From Gymnogyps californianus (Eukaryota; Chordata; Aves; Accipitriformes; Cathartidae), in NCBI RefSeq assembly GCF_018139145.2, contig NC_059475.1:12572437-12636436 (forward strand): 64,000 bases of DNA. Direction: 5' to 3'. A program made the translations under genes and the position numbers. This document shows positions 29,143 through 42,744 of this stretch, piece by piece. The first letter of the stretch is position 1. Each line of letters opens with the position of its first letter. Below the pieces are notes generated by a model. That model ran no database searches and was not told where the DNA came from. It saw only the letters and a list, made by a program, of their open reading frames with translations.

Positions 29143-31303
29143 GTGAGTTGATGCAGCTAGGCTTTCTGTATAAGTAATTTTATGTAGAAATACTTATTTT
29201 TCTAGAGGAAATCAGTGATACGATTGAATCAAAAGTCTCGGGATATGAATGGTTATCTGATATTATATTAGTTCGGTTTAATTACTGTATGTCAAGAAGC
29301 AGATCCTGAATGGTATGAAAGTGGTTCAAAAGATGTCAATGAATAATTTGAATGGAGATTATATACGTACCAAAAGTCTTCAGTAAAAGCTAGTATCTGC
29401 CAAATGGAATGCAAACTTCCCCTGTTTCCCTTAAATTATCTTTTTCCTTTGCACTGTTTTATGTAATGACTGTATGTTGTCCCTTTTAATAGAGTATTAG
29501 TGAAATATTAGAGAGACCATTATGCATTGGATTTTCTCATGTTTTTCCTTGTAATACTAGTTTAACTTTTCTCTTTCTTTTATTAAGCATAGACCTGAAA
29601 AATTCTAGTTGGGGTCTTCACATTAAGTAAATCTCTTCCTTTGTGTGATCAAGATTGGACCAGCACAAGATTTGTCAGAATAGTTAATTTTTCAGAAGAA
29701 TATAACGTTAGGGCAACATTAATTTTGGAAAGAACATTAGTTGACTTTCATCATTCACAGGCAGTGTTTAGGATACTTATTGTGACTGCCTGGATTTCCA
29801 TCTCTTATGCTGATAGTTTCTTCGGAGTTAATTTCACGCCAAGAGTGTATTTGGCATGTTGCTGAAGAAAAAGTCAGTATTCTCTTTAATCAAACTGATA
29901 GTTGTTTAGAAATTATTCTAGAATTAGGCCATAATTCTTCTTTTTTGAGAAAAAGAAAATGTGAGGTAGAATTGGAATACTAGGAACTCATTAAGGTAGC
30001 AAAGAAATTCCTCAGTCCTGTTCATGTTTGCGTTTCACCCCAATAATGACTAAAATGCAACTAAAAGGTTTGACTCTACTGAACAGTTTGTTCTATAGAA
30101 TTTTTCAAAACCTATAACAAGCATACTGTACAAATATGTGTAAGTCACATAAAAGTAGTTTGAAGATTACATGTTTTAAATATTTCTGCATAGTCCTCCT
30201 GAATTCTTTCTTCACAGAGTATCTTTATGAAAACCATAATTTTCTTACTTGTAAAGAACAGTTTATATCAGACATAATGTTTAGCTGTATGAGGTTTTGT
30301 GTATATCAAATTCACCTTTAAAATCTCAAAATTTCAGAGATATTAGAAAAACATTTTTTACATCAGACAGTGTCTGGGCTGGCTATTAACACTAATTTGT
30401 GAATCATTAATTATCTGCTGAATATTCACTGCTATAGCATTAATTCAGTGTTTCTCTTCAGTGTTTTGTGGGGGCGTTTTTTAGTTGGAGTGAGGAGCAA
30501 GGTAATGAATTGAGTTTTACATAACGCATTTTTGTTGAAAAGATTCATAAAATGAATCAGTGAAGTACTACCAGTAGTTAACACAGCAGCTGCCAAAGCT
30601 ATGAGCTACACTAGTTGTTCCACAGGTTTATGGTGTGAATCCTAAGCATGGCAATTCAAATGTTAGTCTTACAAACTGATTTAATACTGATTGTCATAGC
30701 TGAAATACTGGCCAGGCATCTTTAACCTGGTATAGATAGAATAAATTGAAAAAATTCTGCAGGAATAGTCTGCAAATTATATAAAGACAAACACTTCCAT
30801 GTTTTCTGTAGGAGCTATCATTTCTATGGGCATGGGAGTATGAGAGCCTTCCAAAACAAGATCTTCAAAGCCTGACCCATTAAAGCACGTTTCCTGTGTG
30901 TAATCTCATTGCTTTTATAGGTGGCTTCTTTTTTTAATTTTATATATTTTATATTGCCATTGTCATACTTCCAGCAGTATATTAGGCAATAGATAATCTG
31001 ATTGACAATAACTGTATCTGTCAGACATTAGCTTCTGGAGTTACTGTTTCTTTTAAAATGTGAAGAAAATGGAGACTCTCCTCAGGAAGGTACTGCAAGG
31101 AAAATGAAAAATATTTATAGGATATTTATTTTATTCATAATGAAGTTGAAGCTTGGTGAAACAAAACTTTTGAAGAAACTGATCAATAAAGATAGTTATG
31201 CACAGGTGCCTGTATTTGCCTCAGTAGGAGTTGTGTACAATGAAGGAAAGTCTATATTGAAAAATGCATTGTGATGCAAACTAAGAACACAGATAACCTT
31301 AAG

Positions 31304-31455
31304 TGTCGTGGTTTAACCCCAGCAAACAATTAAGCGCCACACAGCCGCTTCCCCCTCCCCCCTCCCAGTGGGATGGGGAGGAGGATCGGAAAAAAAAGGG
31401 TTGAGATAAGAACAGTTTAATAGCTAAAGTAAAATAAAATATAATACTAAGAATA

Positions 31456-31486
<31 letters not shown>

Positions 31487-31876
31487 TGTAATGAAAAGGA
31501 ATATAACAAAAAAAAATAAATAAAACCCAAGAAAAGACAGGTGATGCACAATGCAATTGCTTACCACCCACTGATCGATGCCCCTCCCAGCCAACTCACC
31601 CCAGTTGATATACTGAGCATGACGTTCTATGGTATGGAATACCCCTTTGGCTAGTTCAGGTCAGCTGCCCTGGCTATGCTCCCTCCCAGCTTCTTGCACA
31701 CCTGCTTGCTGGCAGAGCATGGGAAACTGAAAAATCCTTAACTTAGGATAAGCGCCACTTAGCGACAACTAAAACATCAGTGTGTTATCAACATTATTGT
31801 CACACTAAATCCAAAACACAGCACTGTGCCAGCTACTAAAAAGAAAATTAACTCTATCCCAGACAAAACTGAGACA
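31304..31876 (-). mobile_element. Solo LTR of an avian endogenous retrovirus
   Basis: This 573-bp block begins TGTCGTGGTTTAACCCC and ends ACTGAGACA, giving the TG...CA termini of an LTR. I know this sequence type as a very common LTR in many birds. Flanks TTAAG (31299-31303) and TTAAA (31877-31881) fit a 5-bp target duplication with one change. On the - strand there is a degraded TATA-like box (TATATCAAC at 31604-31612) and a TATTAAA poly(A)-like signal (31416-31422), so the LTR points against SBF2. An AAT microsatellite (about 31452-31487) lies inside. No internal retroviral genes remain, so it is a recombined solo copy. Confidence 0.88.
31452..31487. repeat. AAT microsatellite inside the LTR
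   Basis: About ten AAT units, slightly imperfect at the 5' side. It lies in the normally A/T-rich part of this LTR family, so it is probably an expansion of LTR sequence and a likely polymorphic marker. Confidence 0.9.
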
Positions 31877-34800
31877 TTAAATTAAATTCAAGTTGACGGA
31901 TGCATATCTTCCGAAGCAGAGATTTCATAGGAGTAGATTTTTATTAGGTGGTTCTGGATTGATACACAGCAAGAAAGAGGACCTGCTGGAACGTAGTGAA
32001 CATTTTTGTGATTTTCTGTTACATCATGTGTTAAGCAAGTTTTCAAAGCATAGTTGAGATCAATATGTTATCTAAGAAGCACAGAACATATTTTTTAGAG
32101 AAATTATGAACAGTACTGAATTGCTGTATGGAACCAAACTACCTGTGCAACAGAATTGTATTTTTCTAACGTCTTTCCACAAAGGATTGTTAACAGATGT
32201 TTGAATATGAGATGGAGAGTATACAGGTCTTTTCAAAAGTTCCTTTGAAACATGAAAGTTGGTTTCTGAATTTTGCTTCTGCCTTTCTGGGAATTTTTTT
32301 GCAGAGCATTATGGTTCTAAATATGACAGTCTACACCTGAATTACCAAGTATTGGTCAACTGCCTTGTGGGAAGACCATCTATGTTTCTTGTATGTAGTA
32401 ACACTATCCAAGAGAACAGTTATCTTGATACAGGCTGGATTATTGACTATATTAGGACCTGTTGTAAGATAAAGATGGAGCAACCTGCAGCCAGGCATAT
32501 AGAGCACATGTTAGCAGCTGAGGCAATCTTATTGCATTATTAAGCAATACATTTCTTTCCTGGAATTTACAAAATTGCTACCGGCATCTCCATCCCCATC
32601 TTTTGTTTAAATCCATACTGTTGTGATGGCCTTCATGTATGATACAGCACTTAAAAGATCAGTCATTTTATAGAAATCCCTGTTCACCTGTGCAGGTAAG
32701 GGGTTCATGCTTTGAGTCACCAGTAGTCTTTCATTCCTTTAGACTGCTGTTAAGCACTGTGTGATGGAATGATCGGTGGTAAGGATGAAGGGCAAATTTT
32801 TCATGTATAATCCTTCATAAGGACGTTATTGCCCTCAGTCTTTAATTCAGATATCTGCCCAGTTCAATAACAGACGTTCATATAAGTCAAGCTATTTGTC
32901 TCCTGAGCCTCTTTCCTAAAACACACACAATACTCTTCACAAAATAAAACTTTGTAAGTACAAGTGGTGGGGACATTATCCTTTCATTTAGTCATTTCAT
33001 TTCCTTTCATTTAACTAAATTGTTAAGACCTAAATTGACTTTTTGTGGCATTGCTTCAAGGACTAGGAGACCCAGAGATCATTCAAGTGGATTTCAGGAT
33101 GTGTAAACCCTGCTTAAGAGTTGAAGAGAAAATAACTTTTTTCTTCAGGCTTGTTCCACTTTGTCAGACAGAAACAGCATGATGTTTCCTGTGCATACAT
33201 TTTCTAATCACCTCCTAATTGTATTTCCAGTTCGACACTAATTTTAACAGGGCTATCTTGAAATTTCTTTTGCCACCTCCAGCTAATTAGTTTACTGTCT
33301 GTTAGTCTCCAGCATAGAATCTGTTTGAATCATCACTGGAGAAAACTATTTGTAAGTTACCATTGTGGTTTGTCAAAATGTGCTCAGTCAAATTCTTTTG
33401 ACTCTCTCTCTCTTTATCTCTTATTCCAAATCTTGGCTCTTGTGGTCAAGATACCAAATCCTGGTTTAAGCAGCTATGACATTTCTGTCCTATAGCGAGT
33501 CCAGAGGTGGCTGCAATAAACTAGAATTCAAAAAATTTTGTTTGGCATTTGAAAAAAATCTGACTCATTGAGACTGAACACTTTTTATCATCATAGTATG
33601 GCCCAGGACCTGACCGTCATCTCCTTCCCTTCGTTTAAGTCCGTGCACCTGGACACAAATGGGTGGAGTTTTTCTGGTTAAGATTAATTTTTTTATTTTT
33701 CTTATTTTTGAGGTTTTTTTCCTTGGTTCTGTGTTTTGTTATTTGTTTCTTAACTTTTTTAAGTCTTAAGATTGTCTTACGTGGACTGTCTGTTTAACTT
33801 CAGTACTTTCTCAGAGCATCATACCTTCTCATCTTGCTTTTTTTCCCTCTGCGCTCTGTTCTTAAACTGTGTCTGTTTCCTCTCTGGCTTTGCTTTCATT
33901 CAGTCTTTTGCAGCCACTTCTCTCTCTCTGAAGTGGTCCTTCTCCATGTCTCCAGCAACTTAAACAACATCAGTAACGATTGGAAAATGATTCTGTTTCT
34001 GAGATCTGTAGAGTAGTCATCTGAAACTACATCCATGTAAAGGATTATTCAGAGATTTTCAGAGAAGGAATTGTGGTTCTTACAACAGTGCAGCCCCGCC
34101 TCCTGCAAGTTACCTAAGCATGCGGGAAGACACTTCCTGAAGTTACCTACTGGTGAAGGAGCAGGTAGACTGTCACTAGGGAACAGGAACATTACTTTTG
34201 ATAATTGGAGATCCCTTAACGGGTGTTATCCAGGTGTGCATGCACTGTTCATCCTCTTTCCTCTCTTCTTTATTCCATTAAAAAGGTCAGATTCTGGGGG
34301 TGGGGTACCTGAAGGACATGTAGATTGTGTCCATTGATGTCTCTAAATGCAGCAGAGTGCATGAACACTGGTGTCTTTTGATATATGTATACTTTCAGTG
34401 AATGGGCAATATATCTCAAGGAACCTTCAGTTATAGGTAAGGAACCTTCCTTTACTGGAATGAGGAAGAGCTGGGTGAGTATGGTTTTAACTCACTTTTG
34501 TTAAATAAACAATTCTATCTGTTCTCTCCGCATTTTTTTAAAAGGCTGAAATTTGCTGACAAGTAGCACAATCTTAGAAATGTTACTTTTCGTTCTGAGA
34601 GTGAAGAGAAAACTACGTCCTCTCCATTCTGTTTGTATTGATCACTGGCTAATGATGAATGTTTTAAGTAGTGACCGTGAGGTAACAGACTCTTTCAGAA
34701 GTTTAACTTTGTGGAGTGGAATGCAAGAGAACATTGCTGGGTGCTAGTCTGCAGCCAGGTGATGAACATCTGAGCATTCTTTGTCATCAAAGGAATGGCT

Positions 34801-34926
34801 TTTTGAACCTTTGATAGACAAACCATGACATTTTCAATCTCTGCTTTACATCATAAACTTTTTATTTTGCTATTCTGTGTATTTATAAATGTATTTTAAT
34901 GTATTCCATTCTTCTTGTGACTCTAG

Positions 34927-35064
34927 CTCCTGCTTCTTTAGAATCTTCAAGCAGTATAGAACAGGAAAAATACCTACAAGCTTTACTGAATGTGATATCC
35001 GTCCACTGCAAAATGAATGGCAGTAATACTCTCACTGTTAGACCAATGATTGCTCTGTCTCCAG
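34927..35064 (+). CDS. SBF2: SBF2 exon 11 (phosphatase-like domain)
   Basis: This exon is 138 nt: two bases completing Ala, 45 codons, one base of Gly. It encodes [20 protein letters not shown] then [20 protein letters not shown] and IALSPG. It is an SBF-specific insertion in the myotubularin-like domain, Ser-rich at the start. The acceptor is CTCTAG and the donor is CAG|GTAAAA. Confidence 0.95.
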
Positions 35065-36213
35065 GTAAAATTGGTTTATATAGTGCTTTTCTATGGTTAA
35101 TTTGAAAAGTGAGTTTTCTCTGATTTGGTGTTAGTTTGATGTCCCATATGAATTCTGTTGTTTCTTTATTGTTACACTTTTCAGATAGCTTGTTCACTCT
35201 TAGTTTCAATGAAAGTGTTTTCCGTATGTAAAGGATGTTTATAATCTTTCCCAAAATATTTTTCAGTATTCTTAATCTGACAGTAAACAATTATCCACCT
35301 GTGGGTCATAGTTTTTGATGAAATTCAGTTGAGTATGATGGCCAATCTTGAGGCATTAGTAATTTATTACAATTCTGGAACAAGTAAAACAAGGTTCTCC
35401 AGAATATGAAGATGCCAAAACTTTCCAGGTTTTTTTTTATATCAAATGCAACAATTACATTATATAACAGAATCGAAAGCAAAGATGCACTTTAAAGTCT
35501 TTTGTAACAAATTAAGAATATTGAAAACTGTGTATTGAATAAGAGACTGCCAAATTGATGAGAATGCAAAATACTACTCTATTTCATATAATGAGAAAAT
35601 ACAAGATTGCAAGCTCAAATTCTACATGAACAGATACACTATTTAACTGCAGCGGCAATGGAAGGTATGTAGGCATTTTCATGCATGTTACATACTCATA
35701 ATGGGCTTTTAATGTCATTTCCAAGTAGAGCTTTACTTGCAGTGAAAACTCTTTCAAAATACACTGAGTTATGCATATGTGGAACCATGAAGAAATGAAT
35801 CCATGTTTTATTTCAGTTATTATGTGATGAAACGTGGTAAAGTTTATGTGAAGGTAACCCCGATGTCTTAGAAAGATGAGTATGTGACTTGAAACTGTGT
35901 CTGTCTTGTCTTATTCAGTTGATGGTAATTTGCCTAATATAGCCAAACAGTGGCTTTTCTTGTAAAATAACACCATTCCCAAAGTCTGCATGCTTTGCTT
36001 CATTTATTATAAAATGTTGATTGCTTAGCTGTATCTAACATCTCCATACTGTTGCCAATGTACACATCTGTCTTAAAAAATAAATCTGAAGTACAAAATT
36101 GGCAAGAATTAGCTGTATTGTGTGAAAAAGGGCATTTTATCAGTTATGTTAAGTGTTAGTCTGAGTAACACTGTAGTTTTTTAATCTTCTATTCTTTTTT
36201 TGGCTGACTTTAG
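35065..36213 (+). other. SBF2: SBF2 intron, 1,149 bp
   Basis: GT-AG intron, phase 1. AT-rich with no repeats or gene-like frames recognised. The acceptor is TTTAG after a T-rich tract. Confidence 0.85.
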
Positions 36214-36309
36214 GCACTGAAAGGAGGGCTTCAAGAATGTCTACTGTGTTTAAGCAGGTAGTGCCAGGACATTTGGATGTAAATCTATCCAATAGCTTTG
36301 CTCGAGGAG
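36214..36309 (+). CDS. SBF2: SBF2 exon 12 (96 nt, SBF-specific insertion)
   Basis: This exon is 96 nt: two bases of Gly, 31 codons, one base of Gly. It encodes TERRASRMSTVFKQVVPGHL then DVNLSNSFARG. The length is a multiple of three and the flanking introns have the same phase (1), so skipping it would keep the frame. It is a basic Ser-rich segment ahead of the VWASLR motif. The donor GAG|GTTAGT is weaker than most in the gene. Confidence 0.94.
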
Positions 36310-37079
36310 GTTAGTAAGACTAGCTCAAAGTCTATTATTTGAAGTAATAAATGATAACAAAATGTTAGTGGAGTAAAAATATTTACACTGCTTACCGATT
36401 CATTACTCTGTGAAACAACAAAATAGAGATTAATTAGCCTCAGTCCATAACATTAAGTATCTAATTTCTGGTTTAAGTCCTTTACTTACCATTGAAATAA
36501 AGCTTGTTTCATGTTGGAAATTAGTGGAAAATTAAGCACTCAATTAGGAGCTATGTTTCTACATACTTTGTGATTCATCTGTATTTTTAATTTGTCTAAA
36601 ATATATTGCCTGAAAATGCATATTTTATGTTAGGATTGAACGCACTTTAGAATCTCCAGTTACAGATCATTCTGGCATTCGGCTGAAGATTAGCTGATGC
36701 TTCATAAAGTTACAAATAATCTATCTGAATAATTTTACTCTAGGTAAAGTAGGGAGTTATGTGGCCAGGCGTAATAAGTAGGGAGATACAATGCATTCTT
36801 TAGAAATAGTTATTCTTAGGTACAAGGGCTCATCAGTTTCATTCTGTGAAGCAGATTCCAACTACTTTTCTAGTCTGATGAAATTGTTATGATTTTTTAT
36901 GTGCAATACATGCATAAATTAGTGCATCAAATTCCTTAAGTATATGTTTGTTAGGATAGGGATGAATCTGTTTCCCAAAAGGGAGCGTTTTATATTTCGT
37001 TCATTACCCTGAAGGCTCCTCTTACAATTATTTCTAAGCACCTAGAAGTTGCTTTTCCTTTTTGATACCTCGTCTAAAA

Positions 37080-37140
37080 TTAGTTAGACCTACTTTAACC
37101 TGCTGAGGTCCATTCCAACCTGAATTATTGTGTGATAGAA
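37080..37140 (+). mobile_element. CR1 LINE 3' end fragment
   Basis: TGCTGAGGTCCATTCCAACC then TGAATTATTGTGTGATAG matches the sense-strand CR1 3' end (GAGGTCCCTTCCAACCTGAATGATTCTATGAT). Only the last 40-60 bases are recognisable. Confidence 0.7.
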
Positions 37141-37220
37141 AAACTGTAGCTTCATATGGGGAAGAATAAAACAATTTTGTAGAGCAGAACTTCCAAAAGA
37201 GATGGACTGGGTTAGAGAAA

Positions 37221-37272
37221 TGAAGGAAGGAAGAAGGCAGGAGGGAGAGAGAAAGGAAAGAAGAAAGGAAAA
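37221..37272. repeat. Purine-rich GGAA/GAAA low-complexity tract
   Basis: About 50 bases of almost only A and G, made of imperfect GGAA, GAAA and GGAG units. It could form unusual structure or vary in length. No function can be inferred. Confidence 0.85.
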
Positions 37273-40200
37273 TACTCAGAGCTGTATAGAGAAGTTATGT
37301 GAGAATTGTAGCAGAAGGCAAGAGAGGAAGGGCAATTAAATGGTGATCACCAAAAAATGGAAAATTCTGTGCATTTTCATTAATCATAGTATATGCATAT
37401 TTCATATCTAAAAGTTCTGTTCCTGTTCTCTGCTCACTGTCTTGTTATTGTAGTACATGGAGATGAAAAAACATAGTGATTTTAATTGGATAGGTGAAAT
37501 GGCTAGGGATCTAAGAGAACAGGAGTTAATAGTGTCTGGAATTGTTAGATAAATTGGTGGCTGTGCCCAGCTTGACTTTGTACTGAAATAGTGAAAATGC
37601 TGGGTAGCTGACAGCACGTGTTTGGTTGTATTCCATCCCCTTGTGTTGGGACAAAAGTGCCAACAGCAAAGTGGTGCTGAGGGGTAGTGAAGGTGCTCCA
37701 GATAAGTAAGGGAAAGCTTGCTGGTTGACTGTATGGAAGTTGTCTTTTGAAGATAAAAGGATTACTGAAATAACTATTGCTGGTTTCTGGGATTAGAGTT
37801 TGTGGTAAGTGTGATAGGATGAGTTTGTTGCTACTCAGTGAAGAAAAAAGGAGTCTCAAGGCAGTATCGGGTCACAGACATGTTGTTGTGTTGGACATTG
37901 AAGTCTCTTGGCTAAATTTCAGCAGTAATCAGGAAGGGGGCAGAGAAGTTATCTTATGTCTTGCTGGATTGATGCCACACCTGCTCTATATATCTGAAAG
38001 GTGTAATTACAGCCCAGTATCTGCAGTCGATTCACAGTTCAGCAGGATACATGAGGACTTTGCTGAAACATAAGAATGTTTGACAAGTACAATGGGAGCC
38101 CTAGTGAAGGCGAGAAGTTGATAGGGTAAGAGAGAACAGGGGAAGGGAATATCTCCCTGTAGAGAAGTAAACACTAGGTTTTTTAGATTAGCTAACACAA
38201 TTCTTTTAGAAGAAACTCTAAAATACACAGAGTATATAGAATCTCTAAAATAGTTGTTCTCAAATAAATTGATTCACATGATTTATTATTGCAAAGTTTT
38301 TTACTACTTTTTCACAACTAGTTATATTTCACATGTGAAGTAGTGTCACAAGACTGTATGCAGGACCAGAAATACAGGGTTTGGGTCAGCTGAAAAAACA
38401 CACTTATGCAGGCAGTCTAAAAATGGTGATTTCTCTCTCCTTCATATTCCTAAGAATAACTCAAAAAGCAAAAAAAGAAAAAGGAAAAAAAAAAGACAAT
38501 GGGGTTAGCTAGTTACTTTATCGTAGCAAGCAGCTATGGATTATGCACTACACTGTACAAAATACAATAGCAGTATTTTTGTGGTTTTGATTCTGGATCC
38601 CTCTTTCTTTCCTTGTTTTTATTCTCACACATACCAGGGCTCAAAAGCCAGGTTCAGCTATGATACACCAATTGAAAACGACATTTTCTATTTTTTGTGT
38701 CAGACAATGTATTTTTAATACACATCCTTCTAAAATTTAAGTTAAAAGATATGTGCCAGTGCTTGAATAGTATTTCTCATTTTTAAAAATCATCATTGTT
38801 CTGAATACTCATCAATTGTCCTGAATATTTGTGTCTGTGTCAGGTATGGTTTTTTACTTTACCTGGAACATTGTAACAAAGTATTTGCCTAAAGCCCAGT
38901 TAAGTTGTTTCTGATCTGAAATATTTGGCCAAATACTTATATTTCATAATATATTTTCATTCTTGGACCTTTTTTTTGGCAATACCTTGGTTGATATCTT
39001 TCATAAGAATTGTAAGTTCACTCAAAATGCATACCTTTTCTTTTTATATTACTTTATTAATATAGTGTGGTTCTACAGAACAGCACTTCTTACTTGGCAT
39101 TGTTGTGTAATTTAGTAGAATAAAATGTTTTCTCAGTATGATTTGCTGCTGTTGGAAAAATACTAGGATATTTATAAGTAATAAATACAGACTCAGCTCA
39201 GACATTTACTTTAAAAGCAGGAGACATTAACACTTTGAGTATGTTTTAATAGAATATTTGTATTAAAAGAAGTTGCTTGTGTTGATGTGGCTTTTGAGCC
39301 AAAAATATACGCTCTGATAAGCATATAAGGCTCCCACTGAAAATGAGACTTTTTGCAAGGGGGAGGAAATCTCTTTGTGTGATAGATATTACATGTTTTC
39401 TAAATTATATAATTTTACACAGTCCTTTAAAAATGTTTGTAGGTGTGTAGAACTAACATATTGCACTCTGATTTGATTTTGAGTTCTATCAAATTATGTA
39501 CCTAAAATAGACTAAAATAGTTTTTTAAAAAAGCTCTAAAGTTGGGATTTTTAATTAAGGTAACTTTCAGCTGGATAGAAGCTTTCAATAAAGTATTCAG
39601 CAGAATGATTTAATCATTACATTTCCTTTGGTATTATAATTATGGAAAAACATATGATGGCTGTGCTACATGTTTGAAACTATTGCAATGACAATGAAAA
39701 TTACTCCTTTTTGATAAATGGGTACTCCTTCCCATTTTATATTGGTTTTCTGGCTTGATTGATATTTTGTCTTGTGATGACTGAGATTTGTGCTGTCTGA
39801 TAAATCATGTACTATAAAGAAATTCAATATATACTAGATCTTTGGAAATTAATAAGTAACCCTTTTCTTTTCTCCTGCAATGTGTCTTGCTGCAATGTGC
39901 ATTCCATTCCTCCTCCTTCTGTCTTAACTGTTATCTACCAGTGCTTGGGTACAGAGATAAATGTTTCACTCATTCAAATTCCAAATCAGCAACTAAGGGA
40001 AGAGTCCATCAAGGTACTGTATTCTGTGTCCTGAAAGCACATTCTTTTCTACCATCTCCATAACTACTACAATATCTTAATACATGCTGAAGTGATACTG
40101 ACAGAAAGCCTGGATTGTGCATTAACAAAATTTTGGTTTTTTAGTTCAGTGTTGTGGTTTTGTTTTCTTTTGGGGTATTTTGGCCATTGAATGTATGATG

Positions 40201-41417
40201 CAGTGACAGTGATTAGTCACACACTTCAACATGTTATTCTTTAATAATATTATGATCTAATGCGGAGTGATATGTAGAAGATTTTCTGTGTGAAAATTTT
40301 AAACAGCAAAAAATTAATTCTGCAAAAGAGCACTTAGTACTCTTACTGCTTTAGTAAAACAGCTAAGAAATACTGTTACCTAGTCAATGAACTTTCTTTC
40401 CAAAATTATTTTTAATGTTAGTGAACAGGGAAAAATTGATTTCTGCCAAATTAGAGAGTCATAGTAATACGGTATATGCCAAATAATGAAAGCTAGATAC
40501 TGCTAACAAAAAATAAGATACTAGGCAAAATTAGAAAAAAAATATAATTGTGTCTTTTAATCACTATTCTCCATCACTGGTAAACATGTTCATCTGCATG
40601 TATTTTTAACCAGTTTTGTTCCTTTTTATGTGCTACAGGCGCTAACGATGGCCTGCATTTGTAAAATATTAGACAGTGACACTGTGTATTTTTGTATATA
40701 TCATCTTTGGGGACAGTTGTCCATGTTGGAGCTAGCATTTTTTCATACCAAATGAACAAGAAATTATTTCTGTTATTAAATGCTTGCTAATTTTGTGATT
40801 TCTGCTTGCTAAAGTCTTTACTATTTCATCTGTAGTAGTTGAGATGTGGAACAAAAGTTTATACTAAACATACTACTTTAATATATGAGATATTTTATAA
40901 ACCTAGCTGTCTTTGAAGTGGAAACTGTTTAGAACTGTTACCAATTCATAAGTTCCTAGCCAACCATTCTCAGTTACTCTTATTCATTTGCTCACATCTA
41001 ATACTAGCAGCCAGAAAGGCAGACAAGCTAAACTGTACAGACAAGTCCCTGTTGAGGATTACTGTACAGAATTATTCTTTAATAGAAAGATAATCCTGCT
41101 TCTAAAAAATAGAATAAAATTATTTTGCTGGTTGAGCTATCTCAGTGGAATTTTACTGTTTTCTGCTGGTTTATTTCTTCTGTGCAAGAAATGTTAACTA
41201 TGCATATTATTGGATTTTCCTGAAGGGGTTGGAGGGTTTTTTTGGTACTGTAGTATCTAAACTTCTACTACTACGAGGTATTTCTGGTGCCTCTTTTGGA
41301 TATCTTGCTTCACAGATTTATGGACAAGAGTCTCTTCTGATAATCTGATTTACTGCATATTGGGTAAAGAATTTCACACTGCCATTTGAATGCCAAATTT
41401 AGTATACTTTAAGGGAT

Positions 41418-41456
41418 TTGATTTTCAAGTAGTGCTATTTATACTCTGAAAATCAA
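41418..41456. repeat. Inverted repeat, 10-bp arms, 19-base loop
   Basis: TTGATTTTCA (41418-41427) is complementary to TGAAAATCAA (41447-41456). Function unknown, possibly chance in AT-rich DNA. Confidence 0.8.
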
Positions 41457-42054
41457 GTACCTTTCACATACCTCACATTGGACACACAAAAACAGTCTCA
41501 CAAAATCATTGTCATTAACTAAGGCACAAGAAACAGAAAAATATTTACTACTTGTCTTTTCTTCTGCTAGTGCTAAACAGGCCTTGGCAATCTGGTTTAT
41601 CACTACTTTATCTTCTGTTGAAATCACAAAACTTACCTGAGCGTGATCAGATCAGAGCATGTCTGTGTGCTGTAGGAATTTCCTTCTCTGGAAATGATAA
41701 TATAGCTACATCAGCAAGGCACAATATGCAAACTAAAAATGCTGTTGAGAGGCAGAGGCTATTAGGTTGGTACAATGTCATTCAAATATTGCTGTGCTGC
41801 TTTCAGATGCAAGTCCGTGGTTCCATGTCACACTGCACTGTTTCAAGCTCATGTTGTTGCTAGCTTTGGGATTTCTGTACCATGCCCTGCTGCCAGAGCA
41901 ATGGCAGTCTTACTGCCAGATTAAAACTGTAAGACTGTGATCTTCTAGGCATCCTTCTCTGTACTCACACAACTGTACCATAGTCACATCAGCTAGAATA
42001 TAGTCGTGAAACACATGATTAAAAAAAGGACTTCCTTAAATTCATTTTCATTTC

Positions 42055-42081
42055 TAATTGTCCATAAGACATGGACAATTA
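42055..42081. repeat. Inverted repeat, 11-bp arms
   Basis: TAATTGTCCAT (42055-42065) is perfectly complementary to ATGGACAATTA (42071-42081) with a 5-base loop. It is a small hairpin in an intron with no known partner. Confidence 0.9.
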
Positions 42082-42744
42082 AAAACTAAAATTCATGGCA
42101 TTCTGCATTTTAATCATGGCATTTAAAGAGTAAATATGGAAATACTTAATCCTGAAATGTAATATTTGAACTGATCATCCTTATGTATATTTTCATTATA
42201 ATACAATATGGTTGATACTATTACATTGTGTAGGGCGAAAGGAACACAAGAATTCTAGGTAACAGGGGATTTCAAGTGATACTATTTCCATTTTTGAAGA
42301 AAGCAATTATATAATATTCTTACTAGTTAGACTTCCAAAATAATATGCCTTTGACAAGGAAATACATCAAATTTTTGTCCCTACTTCTGAAAAGAACAAG
42401 TGTAATTTCCATACACTTAAATGGACGTTAATTACTTGCAAGTTGTGATTCATTTTATCATTGTATTACTGATATCATAACAACCGTTTTCTCCACAATA
42501 GAAGGCACTGTGCAGAGTTTGATTAGTATCTTAGGTTAAATGACAATGCAGTAGGATGCTTTTGACAATTTTTGTTATGAAAATATTTCTTTCCAGTACA
42601 TGCTGTTAAGTATGTCCTATGAGGGATGCAAATGACATGTTTAAGCGCTCTACTTTCCAAATGATATTTTAGCATATGCCTTAATAATTATGATCTCTGG
42701 TGCCTCCCGCAAAGAGGTTTTAAGTATTTTTCATCTTTATGAAG

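Larger units (their letters stand above)
29143..34926 (+). other. SBF2: SBF2 intron, 5,784 bp
   Basis: GT-AG intron, phase 1. Its main feature is the solo retroviral LTR at 31304-31876. The rest is AT-rich with no gene-like frame; short open frames near 33772-34337 have no family resemblance. The acceptor is GACTCTAG. Confidence 0.85.
36310..42744 (+). other. SBF2: SBF2 intron, 6,435 bp
   Basis: GT-AG intron, phase 1. It holds a short CR1 3' end (37080-37140), a purine-rich GGAA-type repeat (37221-37272), an A-rich tract (about 38464-38495) and two inverted repeats (41418-41456 and 42055-42081). No nested gene was recognised. Confidence 0.85.

Noticed and set aside
31299..31571. 90-codon - strand frame with a Tyr-repeat
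   Set aside because: It lies inside the solo LTR. The repeated Tyr comes from the AAT microsatellite. It is not a gene.
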